A DNA stretch of 11,491 nt from Bacteriovoracaceae bacterium UBA6261 (GTDB lineage: Bacteria; Bdellovibrionota; Bacteriovoracia; Bacteriovoracales; Bacteriovoracaceae). A program made the position numbers and the translations under genes. Below the pieces are notes generated by a model. That model did not search any database and was not told the DNA's origin. It saw only the letters and a program-made list of their open reading frames with translations. The first letter of the stretch is position 1. The number at the start of each line of letters is the position of its first letter. Location of the stretch: assembly GCA_002440825.1 (NCBI GenBank), contig DJVH01000097.1, forward strand, positions 1 through 11,491. Reading direction: 5' to 3'. This document shows positions 6,345 to 11,491 of this stretch, piece after piece.

Positions 6345-7520
6345 ATGTCCCAAGCTGAAAGAGTTTTTTTGGTTCACGGAAAAAGAACACCGTTTGGAAA
6401 ATTCGGTGGCTCATTAAAAGATATTACACCTGTTGACCTTGCAGTTCATGCTTCTAAAGCCTTGATTTCTGAAATCAAATTGGATGCTTCAAAAATCGAT
6501 CAGGTTTTACTAGGCAATGTTGTCCCATCATCAACAGATACTATGTATGGCGGACGACATCTCGCTTTGAAATTAGGATGTAGGCAAGAAACTCCAGGTC
6601 TTGTTTTGAACAGACTTTGCGGATCAGGTATTGAAGCTATTCTCACCGCTGTTCGCTTGATTAAATTAGGTGAAGCACAATGTGTACTTGCTGCAGGTAC
6701 CGAGAATATGTCTATGGTTCCGCATCTGACATATGGTTCGCGATTTGGAACGAAATACGGTTCGCTAAAATCTGTAGATATGCTTCTTGATGCCTTAACT
6801 GATCAGTACGCACAAACCCCAATGGGAATTACTGCGGAAACTCTTTCAGAAAAATTTGAGGTTACGCGTTCGCAGTGTGATGAATTTTCTTTCAATTCAC
6901 ATTTAAGAGCGGCGAAGGCTTATAAAGAAGGATTGCTCCAGGGAGAGATCGCTCCTTTTCCAATGAAGAAAGGATCTGTCGATCGTGATGAACACATGAG
7001 AGAAGATGTTTCTCTTGAGGAAATGCAATCACTCAGACCAACATTTAAAACAGATGGCGTTGTCACAGCGGCATCTGCTTCAGGAATTGTAGATGGTGCA
7101 GCAGCCGTTATTGTTGCCAGTGAATCTTTTGTAAAAAGAGAAAACCTCCAGCCGATCGCGGAGATTATCGACGGTCATGTTGTTGGAGTCGATCCCAAAA
7201 TTATGGGAATTGGCCCGAGCCCGGCCATTAAAGCATTGCTTGCAAAAAATAATTTGAAAATGGAGCAGATTGATCTTTTCGAAATTAATGAAGCTTTTGC
7301 GGGGCAGACGCTTTCATGTATGAAGGATACAGGAATTCCTCAGGATAAAATCAATCTTTGGGGAGGAGCTGTTGCTCTTGGGCATCCGTTAGGAGCTTCT
7401 GGTGTAAGAATTTCCAATACTCTTGCAAGACAATTGAAACATTATAATAAAACTTACGGAATCGCTTCTGCCTGCATTGGTGGCGGACAAGGTATTGCCG
7501 TCCTTCTGAAAAGAGTTTAA
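6345..7520 (+). CDS. thiolase (acetyl-CoA C-acetyl/acyltransferase)
   Basis: The 391-residue protein is a full-length thiolase. It condenses or cleaves acyl-CoA units, in fatty-acid beta-oxidation or acetoacetyl-CoA formation. The nucleophile Cys92 sits in NRLCGSG (89-95), the NEAFAG motif is at 315-320, GHPLGASG (346-353) carries His347, and ACIGGGQG (376-383) carries Cys377. These positions fall within a few residues of the Zoogloea biosynthetic thiolase. In the motif usually written TAGNASG the sequence is TAASASG (241-247), so the Asn is replaced by Ser. The start has an excellent AGGAGG (6334-6339) five bases upstream. Chain-length preference cannot be read from the sequence. A probable partner gene follows after 10 bases. 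Confidence 0.93.
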   Translation: MSQAERVFLVHGKRTPFGKFGGSLKDITPVDLAVHASKALISEIKLDASKIDQVLLGNVVPSSTDTMYGGRHLALKLGCRQETPGLVLNRLCGSGIEAILTAVRLIKLGEAQCVLAAGTENMSMVPHLTYGSRFGTKYGSLKSVDMLLDALTDQYAQTPMGITAETLSEKFEVTRSQCDEFSFNSHLRAAKAYKEGLLQGEIAPFPMKKGSVDRDEHMREDVSLEEMQSLRPTFKTDGVVTAASASGIVDGAAAVIVASESFVKRENLQPIAEIIDGHVVGVDPKIMGIGPSPAIKALLAKNNLKMEQIDLFEINEAFAGQTLSCMKDTGIPQDKINLWGGAVALGHPLGASGVRISNTLARQLKHYNKTYGIASACIGGGQGIAVLLKRV

Positions 7521-7530
7521 TTAGCAAAGA

Positions 7531-8832
7531 ATGAAAGAATTAATTCTGCATCAACATGACATCGGTGAATTCAGAAGCTGGCTCAATCTGAACCTGGATG
7601 GCCTAACCTGGCAGGGACGATTTAAAAAAGAATTTGAATCGTTCTGGAATTCATTTTTTGAAGAAGATCTTTCATTGAAAGAACTGATGCAGCGTTTTGA
7701 TTACGCTTATTCTCAGGTGCGCATTGGCTCCCTTTCATCCTGGTTTCTGTGGCTCAGAGACAAGTTTATCAGTTATGTTTTTATTTTTAAAAATCAAAGC
7801 ATTGAACAGATAGCAGAAGAAACAGGATTGTCAGCTTCCGTTGTCGCAACAATACTTAGAAATTTTCTTCTGGATGAATATCCTCATCTTGATCAATACT
7901 TCTCAGAAGTTTTTCAAGTTGGAAACATTCTTAGCCCGAATTTGGGAATGACCTTTTCCCAAATAAAAAAAGATATCAATATCCCTGTTCCGGCCAGCGG
8001 TTCAAAAGAAGATGAAATCATGCCATCAATGGAAGTCACTCTTTTTGATGAATGGAGTCTCTTCGTCAAAAGAATGCGCTCTGATTTTAAAAGCAAACAA
8101 TTTGATTTAACAAAAATCAAAGAACGAACGACTTTTGTGAAACAAATCAAGATTGTTCAGGATATTGCGGTTCTACTTTTAGTGTTCACATTGACCATTT
8201 ACGGAGTCAAGCAACTCAATGTCTGGTACGAACGCTATCTTTCCAACAAAGTCAGCATTTATGAGCCCCAATTCAACTGGCTGGACAAAAGCCTGGTTTT
8301 CAAAGGTGCGGAAAAAAAACCGGCGAAAGAATTTAAGCTGAATTTCAATGAGATCAAGGATATTACCAAAGGCGAAATCCCGACTGAATTCTTTGATCCG
8401 GAAAATTACTCTGAAGAATCGGAAGTCACACTCACTTCATTTGAAAATATTCCCAAAAATTTGAGCGAAGCGGATAAAGAAAGTTCCGTTTATGAAGGTG
8501 ATTCTGAAAATCCAAACGGCTACCGTGAAACTAAAGGTGGGACGACCAAAATTTATCGTCTCATGATGACTTCGACCAATACTTATGCAGCTAGAGATAA
8601 AATTAATTCTCTCGTCGATAAATATGGAGCAGAGCCTGTAGGGGAATCGACACCCGGCCAGGATGTTCCCGGCGGAGTTTATTACAACGTCTATGTTCCC
8701 AAGAAGAACTTCAAAGATTTTATGACTGAGACGATGAAGGTTGAGCAAGCTAAACTTTTTGAAAACAATACTTCCAACGTGAAAAACGTTCCGGGGAAAA
8801 CCCGTGTTTTCATCATGGTGAAAAGTATTTAA
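7531..8832 (+). CDS. membrane-anchored protein with helix-turn-helix-like segment, unknown family
   Basis: Three parts are visible in this 433-residue protein. The N-terminal cytoplasmic part (1-205) contains a segment at about 90-111, SIEQIAEETGLSASVVATIL, that fits a helix-turn-helix of the sigma-region-4 or LuxR type. One hydrophobic helix follows at about 208-227. The C-terminal part (about 228-433), probably periplasmic, has an acidic linker (about 282-330) and a terminal alpha/beta module (about 339-433) with PGGVYYNVYVPKKNF (380-394) and a final strand FIMV. The layout recalls ToxR/CadC-type one-component membrane regulators, but the order and folds do not match any family I can name. 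The start follows the thiolase stop by 10 bases with only a weak AGCAAAG, so translation probably depends on coupling. Its stop directly abuts the stop of the opposing gene. Confidence 0.7.
   Translation: MKELILHQHDIGEFRSWLNLNLDGLTWQGRFKKEFESFWNSFFEEDLSLKELMQRFDYAYSQVRIGSLSSWFLWLRDKFISYVFIFKNQSIEQIAEETGLSASVVATILRNFLLDEYPHLDQYFSEVFQVGNILSPNLGMTFSQIKKDINIPVPASGSKEDEIMPSMEVTLFDEWSLFVKRMRSDFKSKQFDLTKIKERTTFVKQIKIVQDIAVLLLVFTLTIYGVKQLNVWYERYLSNKVSIYEPQFNWLDKSLVFKGAEKKPAKEFKLNFNEIKDITKGEIPTEFFDPENYSEESEVTLTSFENIPKNLSEADKESSVYEGDSENPNGYRETKGGTTKIYRLMMTSTNTYAARDKINSLVDKYGAEPVGESTPGQDVPGGVYYNVYVPKKNFKDFMTETMKVEQAKLFENNTSNVKNVPGKTRVFIMVKSI
8783..8810 (-). terminator. imperfect hairpin, possible terminator for the four-helix membrane protein gene
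   Basis: CGGG (8792-8795) pairs with CCCG (8801-8804) around a GAAAA loop. AAAAC (8783-8787) pairs with GTTTT (8806-8810) beyond a 4-by-1 internal loop. Read on the minus strand it ends in five T residues about 25 bases after the stop. It lies inside the end of the opposing gene. Confidence 0.3.
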
Positions 8833-9393
8833 TTACATCTGTGCATCAGCGATGCCGTATAGTCCTTTCAATTTCCGAAGAAGAACGTGCGATTTGCCGA
8901 GATAGTACCACTGGCGGAAAAAGCCGATGGTCATCGCAATGATGAAGCCCAGGACGACTCCAGAGTGAGTGGTTTTCTGCACAAGACCCGTATCGTGGGC
9001 CCCGCCGAGAAGAAACGCAATCATGCCAAGAATTAGCATCAGTATCGTCCAAGGTATTGTTTGCCGTTTTGAACGGTCGGCCTCTTCTACAAACTTTTTT
9101 GTTTTTTCAATGTAGGGAGTTAAATCCGCCGGAGGGTTATCAAACAATTCATTCAGGTTTGTCCCAGATGTGATGATGCTGTAAACATTGTTTGTTAAAC
9201 GTGCGACGCCAATGAAATAAAACATGACAAAGGCTTGAGCAAAAATCGTGTAGATGAAAGCTGGAATGGCCGTCTGAATATGGGAAAGTGGGCTGTGGCC
9301 GAACTGTAAATGAACAACCTTTAACGCAAGCAACGCTGTCAGGTAGATGCTGACAATCATCAGCAGTATTAATGTGCGAAGTAAGTAGGCCAT
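8833..9393 (-). CDS. four-helix integral membrane protein, unknown function
   Basis: The 186-residue protein has hydrophobic helices at about 5-27, 40-64, 113-131 and 144-160. A hydrophilic loop (65-112) contains NPPADLTPYIEKTKKF. The C terminus is basic (LLRKLKGLYG). Histidines at 28, 33, 38, 133 and 143 lie near helix ends. Helix-end histidines can bind haem, but no diagnostic pairing is evident and this is only noted. AAAGGA on the complement (9399-9404) lies five bases before the ATG. The gene is transcribed away from the HEAT/Rieske/cytochrome b cluster, with a 115-base shared upstream region. I do not recognise the family. Confidence 0.7.
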   Translation of the reverse strand: MAYLLRTLILLMIVSIYLTALLALKVVHLQFGHSPLSHIQTAIPAFIYTIFAQAFVMFYFIGVARLTNNVYSIITSGTNLNELFDNPPADLTPYIEKTKKFVEEADRSKRQTIPWTILMLILGMIAFLLGGAHDTGLVQKTTHSGVVLGFIIAMTIGFFRQWYYLGKSHVLLRKLKGLYGIADAQM

Positions 9394-9424
9394 GTTTATC
9401 CTTTCTTTTTCCCTTTCAATTCAA

Positions 9425-9453
9425 TTGTCATGATAGTGTAGATTTGCTATTTA
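9425..9453 (+). promoter_or_regulatory. candidate promoter for the HEAT-repeat gene
   Basis: TTGTCA (9425-9430), five of six for a -35 box, is followed after 17 bases by TATTTA (9448-9453). A TG one base upstream (9445-9446) gives an extended -10. An inverted repeat ATGATA/TATCAT (9430-9435, 9452-9457) frames the spacer and could be an operator, though six-base arms are weak evidence. No convincing promoter was found for the opposite strand. Confidence 0.4.
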
Positions 9454-9508
9454 TCATTCTAATCATTGCTAAGAAACAACAATTTTAAGAAGCCACCAAG
9501 GTGAGCGC

Positions 9509-10402
9509 ATGACAACGCCTCAAGGGACTCAGCAGGGTCCAAACGGTTCACAGAAAAAACTCCTCGAGAATCCTTTCGTCGGAAGCCTTGTCGTGCCTAT
9601 TGCGATTGTGCTTGTTGGTGCATTGATTATTTTCGGTATTACCAAAATGCTATCTTCTGAGCGTTCTTACAAAGATCTTGTAGAAGAAATCCAATCAAAA
9701 ACTTTTGGCAATAAATGGGTAGCGGCTTACGAGCTTTCTAAACAAATCAACTCTTCTCAGATTCCTAAGAGTGATTATCCTTGGTTGGTAAACAACCTGA
9801 CTGAGGCCTATAAAAATTCAATCGACCCAAGAACTCGCGGATTCATCATTGCTGCGCTTGGTGCGTTGAAAACGGACATCGCTGTTCCCACTCTTCAATT
9901 GGCCTTGAGCGATATGGACATTGATGTGAAGTTTCATGCGATTGTTTCTATGGCCAATATGCCAAAGGGGACAAAGTTTGATTGGACAAAAGTTCTGGAA
10001 CAACTCAACTCAGACAAACCTATTTTGAAACAAGCCGCGATTCTAGCTTTGGCCACTCATGCTGTAGCTGAGGCTCAGGCTCCAATCAGAACAGCTCTCA
10101 GAGATACAAATATCATTGTGAAATATGCAGCAGCAACGGCACTCATTGCTTACAAAGATGTAGATGCAGTTGAGACACTCAAAGAAATTCTATTGATGAA
10201 GTATCCACCAAAAGAAGCAAGAGTTCAGGCTCCGGCGCTGGATGCTCAGCAAATCACAGATTTAAAGTTGAGCGTTTTAAGCACACTGCAAAAACACAAC
10301 TGGGACAAACTAAACGATATAATCTTAGACGTAGCGAATACTGACTCAAACAATTCTGTAGCAACAAAAGCAAAGGAAGTGTTAAATCAGTTGAAAAAAT
10401 AA
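9509..10402 (+). CDS. membrane-anchored HEAT-repeat protein
   Basis: The 297-residue protein has a Gln/Gly/Asn-rich N terminus, one membrane helix (about 26-47) and then paired helices of HEAT type at about 105-150, 170-215 and 250-295. One example is DTNIIVKYAAATALIAYKD (199-217). HEAT repeats form protein-binding solenoids and have no catalytic residues. AAGGTGAG (9498-9505) supports the ATG at 9509. The next genes on the same strand encode Rieske and cytochrome b proteins, so a role in assembling or holding the bc-type complex is plausible. That is inference from position only. The last codons overlap the -35 box of the promoter proposed for the next gene. Confidence 0.75.
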   Translation: MTTPQGTQQGPNGSQKKLLENPFVGSLVVPIAIVLVGALIIFGITKMLSSERSYKDLVEEIQSKTFGNKWVAAYELSKQINSSQIPKSDYPWLVNNLTEAYKNSIDPRTRGFIIAALGALKTDIAVPTLQLALSDMDIDVKFHAIVSMANMPKGTKFDWTKVLEQLNSDKPILKQAAILALATHAVAEAQAPIRTALRDTNIIVKYAAATALIAYKDVDAVETLKEILLMKYPPKEARVQAPALDAQQITDLKLSVLSTLQKHNWDKLNDIILDVANTDSNNSVATKAKEVLNQLKK

Positions 10403-10419
10403 CTGAACATTCGCATAAT
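10391..10419 (+). promoter_or_regulatory. sigma70-like promoter for the Rieske/cytochrome b genes
   Basis: TTGAAA (10391-10396) and CATAAT (10414-10419) are separated by exactly 17 bases, and each matches five of six consensus positions. The -35 box uses the final Leu-Lys codons of the HEAT gene. Initiation would be near 10426, giving a leader of about 93 nt before the Rieske ATG. Confidence 0.5.
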
Positions 10420-10448
10420 CTAAGTACTGAAATTTTTTAATAACTACT

Positions 10449-10491
10449 TGCTGAACTAAGGGCCCCAAAACGGGTCATGATTAGTTCGGCA
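10449..10491 (+). promoter_or_regulatory. long two-part hairpin in the Rieske leader
   Basis: TGCTGAACTAA (10449-10459) pairs with TTAGTTCGGCA (10481-10491) over 11 bp with one G-U wobble. Inside, GGCCC (10461-10465) pairs with GGGTC (10472-10476), again with one wobble, around the loop CAAAAC. The internal loop is one base against four (ATGA). Only four T residues follow (10492-10495), so it is a poor intrinsic terminator. It could be a partial attenuator, a processing or stability element, or a protein-binding leader structure. Confidence 0.6.
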
Positions 10492-10506
10492 TTTTGCGTC
10501 TATAAC

Positions 10507-10511
10507 AAGGA
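10507..10511 (+). promoter_or_regulatory. ribosome binding site that fixes the Rieske start
   Basis: AAGGA lies seven bases before ATG 10519. The upstream in-frame ATG at 10477 lies in the internal loop of the leader hairpin and has no recognisable ribosome binding site. Confidence 0.65.
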
Positions 10512-10518
10512 TACTGGC

Positions 10519-11025
10519 ATGGCCGATACAGAAACAAAGCAAAGTTTAAATCGTCGTGAATTTTTCTCTTACATCACAGTGGGATGGGTAATGTTCACTG
10601 CAGCTGTTGGTGGATTACTCAGCTTAGCGTTCCGTTACACTTATCCAAACGTAAACTTCGAACCTGAAATGGAATTCCTGGCGGGAACTCCAGCTGAATA
10701 CGCTAACGGCGTTGATGAGCGCTGGAAAAATGCATACGGTGTATGGATGGTAAAGCAGGAAGGAAAACTTGTTGCTCTATCTAATATTTGTACACACCTT
10801 GGTTGTATTCCGAACTGGCTTCCAGCTGAATTAAAATTCAAATGTCCTTGCCACGGTTCAGGTTATTACATGAATGGTGTTAACTTCGAGGGACCAGCTC
10901 CACGTCCACTTGAAAGATATAAAATCGCTCTTCAACCAGATGGAAAAATCAAAGTTGATAAAACAAAAGTTTTCCGTTGGGAAAAGGGCGAGTGGGATAA
11001 CTCTGATTCTTACTTAACTGTTTAA
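10519..11025 (+). CDS. Rieske iron-sulfur protein of a cytochrome bc-type complex
   Basis: The 168-residue protein has an N-terminal NRREFF (11-16) resembling a twin-arginine motif, followed by a membrane helix (about 18-38). That fits the Tat-dependent, uncleaved anchor typical of Rieske subunits. The 2Fe-2S ligands are Cys91 and His93 in CTHLGC (91-96), and Cys109 and His112 in CPCHGSGY (109-116). Cys96 and Cys111 would form the usual disulfide. Ser114 and Tyr116 sit at the positions that raise the cluster potential in high-potential Rieske proteins. GPAPRP (125-130) is the conserved proline loop. It takes electrons from quinol at the outer face of the cytoplasmic membrane. The cytochrome b gene follows after 39 bases, forming a petAB-type pair. 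Confidence 0.95.
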   Translation: MADTETKQSLNRREFFSYITVGWVMFTAAVGGLLSLAFRYTYPNVNFEPEMEFLAGTPAEYANGVDERWKNAYGVWMVKQEGKLVALSNICTHLGCIPNWLPAELKFKCPCHGSGYYMNGVNFEGPAPRPLERYKIALQPDGKIKVDKTKVFRWEKGEWDNSDSYLTV

Positions 11026-11064
11026 TCTTAATTAAAAATATTTTTTGCAAAAAAGGTTTTAAAA

Positions 11065-11491
11065 ATGTCAGACAAAGGAATCGCAAGAAAAGTTCGAGAC
11101 ACCCAAGTTTGGAAATCTATTTTCAGACATGGTCCACCTGATAATGCTCGTAACAGAGCCGCTGTTATCGCAGGGAACGTGTTTCTTCACCTTCACCCAA
11201 TTAAGCTGAAAAAGTCTGGGGTTCAACTTGGATACACTTGGTGTATGGGTGGACTTACATTCTTCATCTTCTTAGCTCTAACTGTAACTGGACTTCTTTT
11301 GATGTTCTATTACAGACCAACAGCTGAATACGCGTTCAACGATATCGTAGCGTTAAGAGAACACGTGCCTCTAGGGATCATGAGAGAGATTCACCGTTGG
11401 GGTGCTCACGCCATGGTTATTACTGTGTGGCTACACATGTTCCGCGTCTTCATGACTGGTTCATACAAACCACCTCGCGAATTCAACTGGG
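11065..11491 (+). CDS. cytochrome b, N-terminal part (runs off the right edge)
   Basis: An open frame starts at ATG 11065, with AAGG (11053-11056) eight bases upstream, and continues to the edge, giving 142 codons. The N-terminal region is amphipathic. A first membrane helix follows at about 57-82 (TFFIFLALTVTGLLLMFYY). Then comes the haem-binding helix at about 107-130, with His110 and His124 spaced 14 residues apart as in cytochrome b, within HRWGAHAMVITVWLHMFR. GSYKPPREFNW (132-142) is typical of bacterial cytochrome b/b6-type proteins. It is the quinol-oxidising, haem-bearing membrane subunit partnering the Rieske protein. The window ends too early to tell whether this is a full-length or a split b6-type cytochrome b. 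Confidence 0.93.
   Translation, partial: MSDKGIARKVRDTQVWKSIFRHGPPDNARNRAAVIAGNVFLHLHPIKLKKSGVQLGYTWCMGGLTFFIFLALTVTGLLLMFYYRPTAEYAFNDIVALREHVPLGIMREIHRWGAHAMVITVWLHMFRVFMTGSYKPPREFNW

Noticed and set aside
6208..6417. Small plus-strand frame across the divergent intergenic region
   Set aside because: It overlaps the thiolase start and the rod gene start, and has no ribosome binding site or recognisable product.
10501..10506. TATAAC as a -10 box for the Rieske gene
   Set aside because: There is no matching -35 box, and transcription would begin after the ribosome binding site.
10477..10518. Upstream ATG start for the Rieske gene
   Set aside because: It lies in the internal loop of the hairpin with no ribosome binding site, and it would push the twin-arginine-like motif 14 residues further in.

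Overview
The window is 11.5 kb of AT-rich, densely packed bacterial DNA. It carries 13 genes: 11 complete, one tail at the left edge and one head at the right edge. No gene-free stretch exceeds about 120 bases. I saw no tRNA, rRNA, CRISPR array, insertion sequence or phage gene. The mix points to a Gram-negative, respiring bacterium: an AsmA-type envelope protein, a lipoprotein, a Rieske/cytochrome b pair and a FliG-like protein. My best guess is the Bdellovibrionota (Bacteriovorax/Peredibacter-like). That is inference from composition and gene content, not a database match.

Region 1 (1-5364, plus strand) is a run of six tightly coupled genes. They are the tail of an unknown gene, an AsmA-family protein, methylthioribose-1-phosphate isomerase (mtnA), a short Ppx/GppA phosphatase, a stand-alone cyclic-nucleotide-binding-like domain, and a four-cysteine lipoprotein. 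Junctions are ATGA overlaps, an 8-base gap, a 23-base overlap and a TAATG overlap, so co-transcription and translational coupling are likely although the functions are mixed.

Region 2 (5361-6231, minus strand) is a two-gene unit. An uninterrupted helical rod protein is followed by a small protein matching only the middle/C-terminal part of the flagellar rotor protein FliG. This is the most unusual pair in the window.

Region 3 (6345-8832, plus strand) holds a thiolase and, 10 bases later, an unrecognised protein with a helix-turn-helix-like segment, one membrane helix and a C-terminal domain likely outside the membrane. The 113-base region between regions 2 and 3 contains an AT-rich palindrome overlapping possible promoters for both directions.

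Region 4 (8833-9393, minus strand) is a single unrecognised four-helix membrane protein.

Region 5 (9509 to the right edge, plus strand) is a respiratory cluster: a membrane-anchored HEAT-repeat protein, a Rieske iron-sulfur protein and cytochrome b, i.e. the quinol-oxidising core of a bc-type complex. A good sigma70-like promoter sits at the end of the HEAT gene. Its predicted leader of about 90 nt contains a long two-part hairpin just before the Rieske gene.

Both convergent gene pairs (near 5361 and 8832) have touching or overlapping stop codons, with hairpins lying inside the opposing gene.
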